Assembly (NCBI GenBank): GCA_022822405.1
Contig: JAJEBT010000171.1
Location: 1 to 64,000 of the forward strand
Length of the DNA: 64,000 nt
Source: Alphaproteobacteria bacterium
GTDB taxonomy: Bacteria; Pseudomonadota; Alphaproteobacteria; MPNO01; UBA830
Reading direction: 5' to 3'
The position numbers and the translations under genes are program-made. Of this stretch, positions 17,894-25,998 are shown in pieces; within the stretch, counting starts at the first letter, position 1, and each line of letters opens with the position of its first letter. The notes beneath the pieces are model-generated. The model was not told the origin of the DNA, searched no databases, and saw nothing but the letters and a program-made list of their open reading frames with translations.

Positions 17894-19030
17894 ATGATCG
17901 AGCTTCCGGGAGAGATCGAGGCCATCCGGGAAACGTTCTCGCGCTTCTGCGACGAACGCATCGCGCCGCAAGCTGCCGAGATCGACGAGGCGCACGAATT
18001 TCCGCACGAACTCTTTCTCGAAATCGGAGCCCTGGGCTTCTTCCGCATGCGCTATCCGGAACGGATCGGCGGCCTCGATCTCGGCCTGCTGCCGTTCTGC
18101 CTCGCGTGCGAGGAGCTGTCGCGCGGCTCGATGGCGCTGGCCGCCGCCTGCTCCATGCAGGCGTTGATGGGCACGCATTTCCTCTGCGAACTCGGCAACG
18201 ACGATATCGTCGAACGCCTGCTTGTGCCGGCGCTCGACGGACACCGCATCGGCGGCATCTGCATGACCGAGCCGGACGCCGGGTCCGACCTCCATGGCAT
18301 GAAGACACGGGCCACCAGGGTCGACGGCGGCTGGCGGCTGAACGGGCAGAAGATGTGGGTCACGTCAGCGCCAGTCGCCGATTTCTTCACCGTGTTCGCC
18401 AAGGCCGGCGACGAGGACCGGATCACGATCTTCCTCGTCGAACGCGATTTCGAGGGTCTCGAGATCGGCCGCGCCATCGACAAGCTTGGCGTACGCGCCC
18501 TGCCCACCTCAGAACTTTCCCTCAACGACTGCTTTGTTCCGGAGAGCCATCAGCTCTGCGCCGTCGGCGAGGGTGAGCAGCATCTGCGCCGGATCCTGGC
18601 CCGCATCAGGATTATCACCGCCGCCATGGGCATCGGCATCGCTCGTGCGGCGCTTGATTCCGCTGTCCGCTATGCCGCCGAGCGCAGGCAGTTCGGCAAA
18701 CCGATCAACCGCTTCCAGGCAGTGCAGATGCGCATCGCCGACATGGGCACGGAACTCGAGGCGGCGCGACATCTCGTGACGCATGCCGCTGAACTGTGCG
18801 ACGCGGGCAAGCCCCATCACAAGGAAGCCGCAATGGCCAAGCTCTTCGCGTCGGAGGCTGCCGCCCGGATCTGCGAGCATGCGTCACGCATCTATGCGTC
18901 CTACGGGTTCGCCATGGAATATCCGGCCCAGCGCTACCTGCGCGATGTCAGATTCCTGCTGATCGGCGGCGGCACGAGCGAAATTCTCAAGCTCGTGATC
19001 GCCAAGGAAATCTCCGGCGGCCAGGCCTGA
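17894..19030 (+). CDS. Acyl-CoA dehydrogenase family protein
   Basis: 378 aa with the full ACAD layout: helical N-domain, the FAD-side motif GGICMTEPDAGSDLHGMKT, beta domain with WVTSAPVADFF, and the C-domain RRQFGKPINRFQAVQ. The position of the medium-chain catalytic Glu (YEGTSEI) reads IGGGTSEI, as in isovaleryl-CoA-type enzymes where the base lies elsewhere. It oxidises a short or branched acyl-CoA to the 2-enoyl-CoA, passing electrons to ETF. It sits between hyuB and the mutase genes, so its substrate is probably the product or precursor of the B12 mutase. Confidence 0.92.
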   Translation: MIELPGEIEAIRETFSRFCDERIAPQAAEIDEAHEFPHELFLEIGALGFFRMRYPERIGGLDLGLLPFCLACEELSRGSMALAAACSMQALMGTHFLCELGNDDIVERLLVPALDGHRIGGICMTEPDAGSDLHGMKTRATRVDGGWRLNGQKMWVTSAPVADFFTVFAKAGDEDRITIFLVERDFEGLEIGRAIDKLGVRALPTSELSLNDCFVPESHQLCAVGEGEQHLRRILARIRIITAAMGIGIARAALDSAVRYAAERRQFGKPINRFQAVQMRIADMGTELEAARHLVTHAAELCDAGKPHHKEAAMAKLFASEAAARICEHASRIYASYGFAMEYPAQRYLRDVRFLLIGGGTSEILKLVIAKEISGGQA

Positions 19031-19056
19031 GCGCAGCCATTCGGATCCGCAGCTTC

Positions 19057-19467
19057 ATGGTCGACAAGCCGATCAAGGTGATGATTTCCAAGCCGGGCCT
19101 CGACGGGCATGACGTCGGTGCGAAAATCGTCGCCCGGGCACTCAGGGACGCCGGCATGGATGTCGTCTATACAGGGCTCAGGAAGACCCCGGAGGAAATT
19201 GCGGAACGGGTACGGAGCGAAGATGTCGACGTCATCGGGATGTCGATCCTCTCGGGCTCGCACATGCCACTGGCCAGGCGTTTCCGGGAACTCTGGGACA
19301 GCCATGACCTCGGCACGAGGCTATGGCTGGTCGGCGGCAATATTCCGGAAAAGGATCACGAGGCACTGGGCGATCTCGGCGTCGACGCCGTCTTCAATTC
19401 GCGGAGCCGGCTCGACGAGATCGTGCGCTTCATCAGGGAGAATGTGTCGAGATGGCCGAGGAACTGA
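19057..19467 (+). CDS. B12-binding subunit of an acyl-CoA mutase
   Basis: 136 aa, a stand-alone cobalamin-binding domain. The base-off/His-on signature DGHDVG and the SILSGSHM and LVGGNIP loops are all present, after KPGLDGHDVGAK. It carries adenosylcobalamin for the separate catalytic subunit encoded next; the two genes overlap by 16 nt. I use the ATG at 19057; the track ORF extends into the dehydrogenase. This two-gene form is known from archaeal and some bacterial methylmalonyl-CoA mutases. No MeaB-type chaperone gene or epimerase is in the window. Confidence 0.9.
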   Translation: MVDKPIKVMISKPGLDGHDVGAKIVARALRDAGMDVVYTGLRKTPEEIAERVRSEDVDVIGMSILSGSHMPLARRFRELWDSHDLGTRLWLVGGNIPEKDHEALGDLGVDAVFNSRSRLDEIVRFIRENVSRWPRN

Positions 19468-21071
19468 GACGAAAGACCGCGGGAGGCGTTGCGCCCGCCC
19501 TTTTTGATTCCGGAATCGAAGTCAAGCCGGTCTACACCGCCGAGGATGCCGCTGCCGGCAACGGCGCGGCGGGCGAGCGGCCGGGCGAGTATCCGTTCAC
19601 GCGGGGCATCCACCCGGAGATGTATCGCCGCCGGCCGTGGACGATGCGCCAATACACCGGTTTCGGCAACGCCGAGGCAACCAACGAACGCTTTCACTAC
19701 CTGATCCGGACCGGCAACACCGGCCTCAACGTCGCCTTCGACCTGCCATCTCAGTGCGGGCTCGACAGTGACGACCCGGCTGCCGCGGGCGAGGTCGGGC
19801 GTGTTGGCATGGCCGTCGACAGCCTCCGCGACTTCGAGGTCGCCTTCGACGGCGTGGATCTCGACCGGATCACGGTCTCGCTGACCGTCAACGGTTCGGC
19901 GGCGATCATGATCGCCATGTATCTCGCCATGGCGGAAAAGCGGGGTTTCGCGCTCGATACGCTGCGGGGCACGGCGCAGAACGACATCCTCAAGGAGATG
20001 GTCGGCCGTGGCACCTGGATATTTCCTGTCGAGCCGTCGATCAGGCTGGTCGGCGACACCATCGAGTACTGCGCCCGCCACGCGCCCAGCTATAGCCCGG
20101 TCAGCGTCTGCGGCTACCATATCCGCGAATCCGGCTGCAACCCGGCCGAGGAGATGGCCTACGCCTTTCTGATCGCCAAGGCCTATATCGACGAGACGCT
20201 TCGGCGCGGCCTCGCCATCGATGATTTTGCGGGACGTTTGTCTTTTAATTTCAATGTGTTCGGAAAGCTTTTTGAGGAAGTTTCGAAGTTTCGCGCAGGA
20301 CGGCGACTATGGGCCACGATCCTCAAGGAGGATTACTGCGCCGCGGATCCGAAAACGATGTGGATGCGCATGATCGCCGGCGGCGGCGGCTTCGGGCTGA
20401 CCATCGACCAGCCCGAAAACAACATCATGCGCGGCGCCTACTACGCGCTGGCCGCGGTCCTGTCCGGCGCGCAGACGATCGCGCTCTGCTGCTACGATGA
20501 GGCCTACACGATACCGAGCCCGAAGGCGCAGCAGATCTCGATCCGGACGATGCAACTCCTGATCGAGGAGATGGGCCTCTGCGATACGGCGGATCCGCTC
20601 GGCGGGTCGTATTTCGTCGAATCGATGACCGACGAGATGGAAGGCCGGATCCGCGCGGTCATGACGCAGATCGAGGCCGACGGCGGCATCGTGGACGGCA
20701 TCGCCAGCGGCCGTATCCAGGACCATGTCTCGCGAAAGGCCTACGAACATCACCTCGGCGTCGAGAGCGGGGAGATACGAAAGGTCGGCGTCAATTGCCA
20801 CCGGGTCGACGAGGAAACGCCGGATGTCGAGTTTCATCCGGAGCGCAAGGAGGATTTGGACCTCCAGCTTGCCAGCCTGACCAAGATACGCGCCGAGCGC
20901 GATGACGCCACCGTCCGCCGCGCACTCGCACGGGTCAGGAGCGATTCCGCAGCCGGCGCGAACGTCATGCCGGCGATCATGGAAGCGGTGCGCGCCTACG
21001 CCACCGTCGGCGAAATCACCCGCGTTCTCGTCGAAGTCCACGGCCGTTACAGCGAACCGGTCATGGCATGA
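19452..21071 (+). CDS. Acyl-CoA mutase large subunit (methylmalonyl-CoA mutase family)
   Basis: 539 aa, catalytic TIM barrel without a B12 domain. By motif alignment, Tyr68 (MRQYTGF), Gln176 (TAQNDILKE), Arg186 and His223 (GYHIRESG) correspond to Tyr89, Gln197, Arg207 and His244 of Propionibacterium methylmalonyl-CoA mutase. So the carboxylate-binding Arg and the Tyr are kept, unlike isobutyryl-CoA mutase (Phe/Gln) or 2-hydroxyisobutyryl-CoA mutase (Ile, Asp). A carboxylated acyl-CoA substrate is therefore likely. Differences near the CoA end ([13 protein letters not shown], with Leu for the usual Tyr) leave room for a substrate other than methylmalonyl-CoA. It forms a complex with the B12 subunit upstream. 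Confidence 0.9.
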   Translation: MAEELRRKTAGGVAPALFDSGIEVKPVYTAEDAAAGNGAAGERPGEYPFTRGIHPEMYRRRPWTMRQYTGFGNAEATNERFHYLIRTGNTGLNVAFDLPSQCGLDSDDPAAAGEVGRVGMAVDSLRDFEVAFDGVDLDRITVSLTVNGSAAIMIAMYLAMAEKRGFALDTLRGTAQNDILKEMVGRGTWIFPVEPSIRLVGDTIEYCARHAPSYSPVSVCGYHIRESGCNPAEEMAYAFLIAKAYIDETLRRGLAIDDFAGRLSFNFNVFGKLFEEVSKFRAGRRLWATILKEDYCAADPKTMWMRMIAGGGGFGLTIDQPENNIMRGAYYALAAVLSGAQTIALCCYDEAYTIPSPKAQQISIRTMQLLIEEMGLCDTADPLGGSYFVESMTDEMEGRIRAVMTQIEADGGIVDGIASGRIQDHVSRKAYEHHLGVESGEIRKVGVNCHRVDEETPDVEFHPERKEDLDLQLASLTKIRAERDDATVRRALARVRSDSAAGANVMPAIMEAVRAYATVGEITRVLVEVHGRYSEPVMA

Positions 21072-21102
21072 CGGCGATCCTCGTCCTGCCTGGAGGGTGC
21101 AC

Positions 21103-22311
21103 ATGAGGCAACGCACTGTCATCTCGATGGAACAGGCGCTGGCGTTGCCCTACGCCACGATGCGTTTCGTGCATCTCGGCTGGCGCGTCATCCGCGTCGA
21201 GGCGGTCGACGGGCGCGATCTGCCGGGGGACGCCAACCGCTATATCGGCGGCCCGGTGCCCGGCATCGAGCCCTACTCCTATTTCCTCGCCCAGAATGTC
21301 GGCAAGGAGGCGATCGCCCTCAACCTCAAGACGGCCGAGGGACAGGCCGTTCTCCATCACCTGATCCGAACCCTCGGCGCCGACGTCTTCTGCTGCAACA
21401 CCATGCCCGGCCGCTACCGGCCGCTCGGAATCGACTACGAGACGCTGAGCGCTGTCAGGCCGGGACTGATATGGGCGGCGATTTCGGCAATGGGTCCCGA
21501 CTATCCCGACGTTCCGGGTTACGATCCGGTCATCCAGGCGATGTCGGGCTACATGGAGGTTACCGGCTTCGCCGACGGGCCGCCGACGCTGATGGGCGTG
21601 CCCCTGATCGACCTCAAGGCCGGGGACGAAATCTATTCCAGCGTCCTTCTCGCGCTTGCCGACGGCGCCGACCGCTCGGGCGGGCGCCGCATCGACGTGT
21701 CGATGCTCCAGGCCGCGGCATCCTGGCTGATCACGCTGCTGCCGCTCATCGACCTCGACTGCGGGCCCGAGGAGATCACGCGCTGGGGCAACGCCCACCG
21801 GAAATTCATACCGACCAGCGTCTATCCGACGAGCGACGGCTACATCTATCTCGCCATCGGCAGCAACGCGCAGTGGCGCCGCCTGACCGCGATGGAGCGC
21901 TTCGCCGGCCTCGACCCGGACGGCAAACGCGGCACGCCCGAGGCGCGCTACGCCGACAGGGAGGCGATCTACCGCGAGATCGGGGAAGCCACCGGGCGCG
22001 ACACAGTGGAGGAGGTTTCGCGCGAGCTCTCGGCGGCCCAGATACCCAACACGCCGATCAACGACATCCGGGACGTCCACGCGATGCCGGCCATCCGCTC
22101 GCGGATGACCCGGACCACGCTGCCGGGCGGCAAGAAACTCCGGCTCCAGCCGATGGCCGTCGACCTTCCCGGCCGGCCCGCGGAATTCTCCGTGCCGCCG
22201 GCCTACGGCCAGGACACCCGCGCCGTCCTCGCGGAGATCGGCTATGGCGAAGCGGAGATCGACGATCTGGCAGGCGGCGGGCACATTTCCTGCGGCCGTC
22301 AGTCAGGCTGA
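21103..22311 (+). CDS. CaiB/BaiF-type CoA-transferase (first of a pair)
   Basis: 402 aa, class III CoA-transferase. It has [15 protein letters not shown], the [15 protein letters not shown] segment whose Asp occupies the place of formyl-CoA transferase Asp169, and [13 protein letters not shown]. It moves CoA between carboxylic acids through an aspartyl-CoA intermediate. The N-terminus is atypical: [18 protein letters not shown] replaces the usual GPxAxxxLADLGADVIKVE. ATG is preceded by GGAGGG. It is followed by a second CaiB gene, and the two may form a heteromer, as known for benzylsuccinate CoA-transferase BbsEF. Confidence 0.9.
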   Translation: MRQRTVISMEQALALPYATMRFVHLGWRVIRVEAVDGRDLPGDANRYIGGPVPGIEPYSYFLAQNVGKEAIALNLKTAEGQAVLHHLIRTLGADVFCCNTMPGRYRPLGIDYETLSAVRPGLIWAAISAMGPDYPDVPGYDPVIQAMSGYMEVTGFADGPPTLMGVPLIDLKAGDEIYSSVLLALADGADRSGGRRIDVSMLQAAASWLITLLPLIDLDCGPEEITRWGNAHRKFIPTSVYPTSDGYIYLAIGSNAQWRRLTAMERFAGLDPDGKRGTPEARYADREAIYREIGEATGRDTVEEVSRELSAAQIPNTPINDIRDVHAMPAIRSRMTRTTLPGGKKLRLQPMAVDLPGRPAEFSVPPAYGQDTRAVLAEIGYGEAEIDDLAGGGHISCGRQSG

Positions 22312-22403
22312 GGTCCGCCCATGCTCCCGGATCCCGCCGAACGGCGCGACGGCGGACCCCGGCGGTGCTCCGGCCGGGCCGGGCCGCCGCGGAACCGGCG
22401 CCG

Positions 22404-23597
22404 ATGACGCGGCTTCTTGAAGGCGTGCGCGTTCTGGACCTGACGAACGTGCTGGCGGGTCCGTTCTGCTGTCACCAGCTCGCGCATTTCGGCGCCGAGG
22501 TCGTCAAGGTCGAAGCGCGCGGCCGCGGCGACCTTGCGCGCGAACTCGGTGCCGACCCGGAGCTCAACGACCGCAAGATGGGCGTCTCCTTCCTCGCACA
22601 GAACGCCGGAAAGAAGTCGATCACGCTCGATCTCAAGAACCGCAAGGGCGCGGACCTGCTGAAGCGGCTCGTGGGGCGTTCCGACGTGCTTGTCGAGAAT
22701 TTCCGTCCCGGGGTCATGAACCGGCTGGGGCTGGGCTGGGAGGATCTCAGAGAGGTCAATCCCGGGCTCGTCTATTGCGCAATTTCCGGGTTCGGCCAGG
22801 ACGGCCCGTGGTCCCGGCATCCAGCCTACGACCAGATCATCCAGGGCGTCTCCGGCCTGATGTCGATCACCGGCGACGACGGCAGCGCGCCGTTGCGGAC
22901 CGGCTTTCCGGTTGCCGACACGATCGGCGGGCTCACCGCCGCCTTCGCGATCGCGGCGGCGCTCAACGACCGCGGCACGGGCGCCTTCATAGACGTCTCG
23001 ATGCTGGAATCGGTGCTCGCCACCGCCGGATGGGTGATCTCGAACTGGCTGATCGCGGGCCAGCGCCCGGCCGCGCACGGAAACGAGAACGTAACCTCTG
23101 CGCCCTCCGGGACGTTCCGGGCCGGGGACAGGCCGATCAACATTGCCGCGAACAAGGACGAGCAGTGGCATGCGCTGGCCGGCTGTCTCGGACGGGAGGA
23201 TCTCCTCGAACGTCCGGAATTCCGCACCCGGGAAGACCGCAAGGAGAACCGGATGCTGCTTCGCGCGGAGATCGAGAAGGAAACGGCGAAGCGGACGGCC
23301 GGCGAACTGGTCCGGGATCTGGTCGCTATCGGCGTGCCGGCCGGCGAGGTGCTCGACATTCCCGCGATTCTCGACCACGAGGTCATTGCCTCGCGCGGAT
23401 TGATCGCCAGTTTCCCCGACGTGCCAGGGGCCGGCCGCGACATTCGCGTCGTCCGGACGGGCGCCAAGGTGGATGGCGCAGCGCCGTCCGTCGAGGCCCC
23501 GCCAGCGCCTCTCGGCGCGCACAATGCCGAGATATTCGGCGAACTCGGCATCGGCGAGGAAGAGCTTTCCCGCCTCGAGGAGGAGGGCGTCATATGA
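22404..23597 (+). CDS. CaiB/BaiF-type CoA-transferase (second of a pair)
   Basis: 397 aa with a canonical class III start (VLDLTNVLAGPFCCHQLAHFG) and catalytic Asp in GFPVADTIGG. It has the VENFRPGVMNRLGL stretch and a normal C-terminal lobe ending LSRLEEEGVI. It likely activates the imported or HyuAB-derived acid as its CoA ester, alone or with the first transferase. Its stop overlaps the next start (ATGA), so it is coupled to the citryl-CoA-lyase-like gene. The track ORF begins far upstream; I use the ATG at 22404. Confidence 0.92.
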   Translation: MTRLLEGVRVLDLTNVLAGPFCCHQLAHFGAEVVKVEARGRGDLARELGADPELNDRKMGVSFLAQNAGKKSITLDLKNRKGADLLKRLVGRSDVLVENFRPGVMNRLGLGWEDLREVNPGLVYCAISGFGQDGPWSRHPAYDQIIQGVSGLMSITGDDGSAPLRTGFPVADTIGGLTAAFAIAAALNDRGTGAFIDVSMLESVLATAGWVISNWLIAGQRPAAHGNENVTSAPSGTFRAGDRPINIAANKDEQWHALAGCLGREDLLERPEFRTREDRKENRMLLRAEIEKETAKRTAGELVRDLVAIGVPAGEVLDIPAILDHEVIASRGLIASFPDVPGAGRDIRVVRTGAKVDGAAPSVEAPPAPLGAHNAEIFGELGIGEEELSRLEEEGVI

Positions 23598-24394
23598 CGG
23601 ACGGCAGACCCGATCCGGGCGACTGGTGGCGAACGTCGATCATCGACACGGAACCCGGCAGGATCGTCATCCGCGGCCGCCCGGTCGAGGAGCTGATCGG
23701 CACGTGGACCTTTGCCCAGGTCATATGGCTGATGACCACCGGCGAGGAACTCACCGCGGCGCGGGCAAAACTCCTCGAGGCGGCACTGGTCGCCGCGGTC
23801 GACCACGGCCCGCACGCGCCCTCGATCGCGGCCGCGCGAATGGCGATCACCTGCGGCGTCGGGATCAACAACGCGCTTGCCAGCGGCGTCAACATGCTCG
23901 GCGACGTGCACGGCGGCGCCGGTGAGCAGGCGCTCGAACTCTTCACCGAAATATCCGAGGCGATGGAGGGCGGCCGGTCCGCGGAGGTCGCCGTTGCCGA
24001 GGGCCTCGACCGGTGGCAACGCGAACGGACGGCCTATGTTCCCGGATACGGCCATCGCTTTCACAAGAGTCTCGATCCGAGGGCGCTGCCGCTGCTCGGC
24101 CTCGTCGACGAGGCCGCGGAGGCCGGAGACGTCATCGGCCGTCACGCGAAGATCGCACGGTCGGTCGAGAAGGCGCTCGCCGACGAGAAGGGCAGGCCCG
24201 TCCCGCTCAACATTGACGGCGCCACGGCAGTGATCTTCGGCGAACTCGGCTGTCCGCCGGCGCTCGCGCGCGGACTCTTCTGCCTGTCGCGATCGGTGGG
24301 CATCGTCGCCCACGCCTGGGAACAGTCGGTCCAGGGCGGGCGCAACAAGGGGCCGGTCCCGCCGGAGTACGGATTGACTTACGACGGACCCTGA
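23594..24394 (+). CDS. Citryl-CoA lyase / short citrate-synthase-family enzyme
   Basis: 266 aa, far shorter than citrate synthase (about 430 aa). It matches the stand-alone citryl-CoA-lyase-like group related to the C-terminal domain of ATP-citrate lyase. The citrate synthase triad can be placed: His106 (GDVHGGAGEQ), His154 (VPGYGHRFHK) and Asp208 (LNIDGATAVIFGELG), with RSVGIVAHAWEQ after it. The expected chemistry is reversible aldol cleavage of a citryl-CoA-like ester to acetyl-CoA (or an acyl-CoA) and a 2-oxo acid. Its coupling to a CoA-transferase pair and its proximity to a tricarboxylate transporter fit catabolic cleavage. Confidence 0.82.
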   Translation: MTDGRPDPGDWWRTSIIDTEPGRIVIRGRPVEELIGTWTFAQVIWLMTTGEELTAARAKLLEAALVAAVDHGPHAPSIAAARMAITCGVGINNALASGVNMLGDVHGGAGEQALELFTEISEAMEGGRSAEVAVAEGLDRWQRERTAYVPGYGHRFHKSLDPRALPLLGLVDEAAEAGDVIGRHAKIARSVEKALADEKGRPVPLNIDGATAVIFGELGCPPALARGLFCLSRSVGIVAHAWEQSVQGGRNKGPVPPEYGLTYDGP

Positions 24395-24437
24395 TCTAGC
24401 AACGCCCATACATATCCAATCACCGGAGAACAAGGGC

Positions 24438-25433
24438 ATGAAAACGACTGATTTGGCGGGACGTTCCGTTCTCGCTGCGGTCGCCGCGGCGGCAATGCTC
24501 GCGGCAGCGCCGGTCTCGGCGCAGGCGGCCGACAAGATGATCGACAAGATCCACTTCCTCATCCCCGGCGGCGCCGGCGGCGGCTGGGACGGCACCGCGC
24601 GCGGCACCGGCGAAGCGCTGACCAAGTCGGGCATCGTCGGCACGGCGTCCTACGAGAACATGTCCGGCGGCGGCGGCGGCAAGGCGATCGGCTACCTGAT
24701 CGAGAACGCCGCCTCCAACCATGGAACGCTGATGGTCAACTCGACGCCGATCGTCATTCGCTCGCTGGTCGGACGTTTCCCCCACAACTTCCGCGACCTG
24801 ACGATGATCGCCGGCACGATCGGCGACTACGCCGCCATCATCACCGGCAAGAACAGCCCCTACAAGAATTTCGCGGACCTCGTCGCAGCCTACAAGAAGG
24901 ACCCGAAGAAGGTGGCGGTCGGCGGCGGTTCGGTGCCGGGCGGAATGGACCATCTGGTGGCCGCGATGGCCTTCCAGGCGGCGGGCGCCGATCCGACCAA
25001 GGTCAAGTACATCCCCTATGACGCCGGCGGCAAGCTTAACGCCGCGATTCTGTCCGGCGAGGTCAATGCCGGATCGACAGGCTTCTCCGAAGCGGTGGCG
25101 CTGGCCAAGGCCGGAGAAATGCGGATACTCGCCGTGACCTCGGACAAGCGCGTGCCGGCCTTCAAGGACGCCCCCACCCTCAAGGAGCAGGGATACGACG
25201 CGACGTTCGTCAACTGGCGGGGCTTCTTCGCAGCGCCCGGCCTGCCGGCGGCGAAGGCGGACCAGTACCGCAAGGCGCTTGCGGCAATGTATGCGACACC
25301 GCAATGGAAGGCCGTCCGCGACCGGAACGGCTGGGTCGACATTCACAATTCGGGCAAGGATTTCGTGGCCTTCCTCGAAACTCAGGAGACGGTGATCAAG
25401 AAGCTAATGCAGAAGCTCGGCTTCCTGAAATAG
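24438..25433 (+). CDS. tctC: Tripartite tricarboxylate transporter substrate-binding protein
   Basis: 331 aa. An N-terminal signal peptide is clear (MKTTDLAGRSVLAAVAAAAM ... AQA before ADK). The mature protein has the TctC/Bug fold, with PGGAGGGWDGTAR near the start and the GGGSVPGGMDH ligand loop. It captures a carboxylic acid in the periplasm for TctAB. RBS GGAGAA precedes the ATG. It lies 43 nt after the lyase gene, so transporter and enzymes are probably co-transcribed. A large GC hairpin directly follows the stop. Confidence 0.92.
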   Translation: MKTTDLAGRSVLAAVAAAAMLAAAPVSAQAADKMIDKIHFLIPGGAGGGWDGTARGTGEALTKSGIVGTASYENMSGGGGGKAIGYLIENAASNHGTLMVNSTPIVIRSLVGRFPHNFRDLTMIAGTIGDYAAIITGKNSPYKNFADLVAAYKKDPKKVAVGGGSVPGGMDHLVAAMAFQAAGADPTKVKYIPYDAGGKLNAAILSGEVNAGSTGFSEAVALAKAGEMRILAVTSDKRVPAFKDAPTLKEQGYDATFVNWRGFFAAPGLPAAKADQYRKALAAMYATPQWKAVRDRNGWVDIHNSGKDFVAFLETQETVIKKLMQKLGFLK

Positions 25434-25439
25434 AACTTG

Positions 25440-25474
25440 CCGGCCGGGACGCCCGCACCGGGCGCCCCGGCCGG
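25440..25474 (+). other. Large intercistronic hairpin between tctC and tctB
   Basis: CCGGCCGGG pairs with CCCGGCCGG and CGCCCG with CGGGCG, giving 15 pairs with a single A-C mismatch and a CAC loop, then TTT. It begins 6 nt after the tctC stop. It mirrors the dctP-dctQ hairpin and likely sets binding protein over permease levels by partial termination or mRNA protection. Confidence 0.7.
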
Positions 25475-25500
25475 TTTCCCGTTTGCGCACGGGAGGGAAC

Positions 25501-25986
25501 GTGACCCTCGAGAGGGCGATTGCCGGCATATTCATCGCCGTTTGCCTAGCGTACGGCTACACGGCGTTCGTGGTCATGGAGGCAGAACTCCTGCCGTTCG
25601 AGCGCAACATGACCTTCCTTCCCAACATCCTGCCTCAATGGCTGAGCGTGCTCGGCGTGATCGCCGGGTTTTTCGTGCTTGTCCGTTCGAAGCCGGCAGC
25701 GGACGCGGAGCTCGACCCCGGCGGCATCGATATTCGCAGGCTCCGACAGTACAAGCTCGGCCAGGCGATTTTTCTGCTGGCGCTGATGATTGCCTATGCC
25801 CTGCTGCTGCGGCCTGTCGGCTTCGTCGTCGCGACGTCGCTTTTCCTGCTTGTCGGCGGCGTCATTCTCGGCGAGAGGCGCTACGTCGTTCTCGTTCCCG
25901 TCTCCGTGCTGGCCGCCTTCGTCGTCTGGTATCTGGTGCAGGAGGTGCTCGGAATCTTCCTCCGCCCATGGCCGGCATTCGTCTGA
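25501..25986 (+). CDS. tctB: Tripartite tricarboxylate transporter small membrane protein
   Basis: About 161 aa, four hydrophobic segments, TctB layout (ERAIAGIFIAVCLAYGY start, central LGQAIFLLALMIAYALLL). I take GTG at 25501, with GGGAGGG 5 nt upstream, over the TTG at 25483. It is the small membrane component of the TctABC importer, between tctC and tctA. Confidence 0.88.
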   Translation: MTLERAIAGIFIAVCLAYGYTAFVVMEAELLPFERNMTFLPNILPQWLSVLGVIAGFFVLVRSKPAADAELDPGGIDIRRLRQYKLGQAIFLLALMIAYALLLRPVGFVVATSLFLLVGGVILGERRYVVLVPVSVLAAFVVWYLVQEVLGIFLRPWPAFV

Positions 25987-25998
25987 AGGATACGGGCC

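Noticed and set aside
21680-23010. Loss of the catalytic Asp in the CoA-transferases, judged from the DVSMLQ/DVSMLE segment
   Set aside because: The catalytic Asp169 of formyl-CoA transferase lies earlier, in the G-x4-D segment (GVPLID, GFPVAD), and is present in all three proteins.
24370-24437. Internal promoter for tctCBA (TTGACTT near the end of the lyase gene)
   Set aside because: The -35-like box is not followed by a credible -10 at proper distance.
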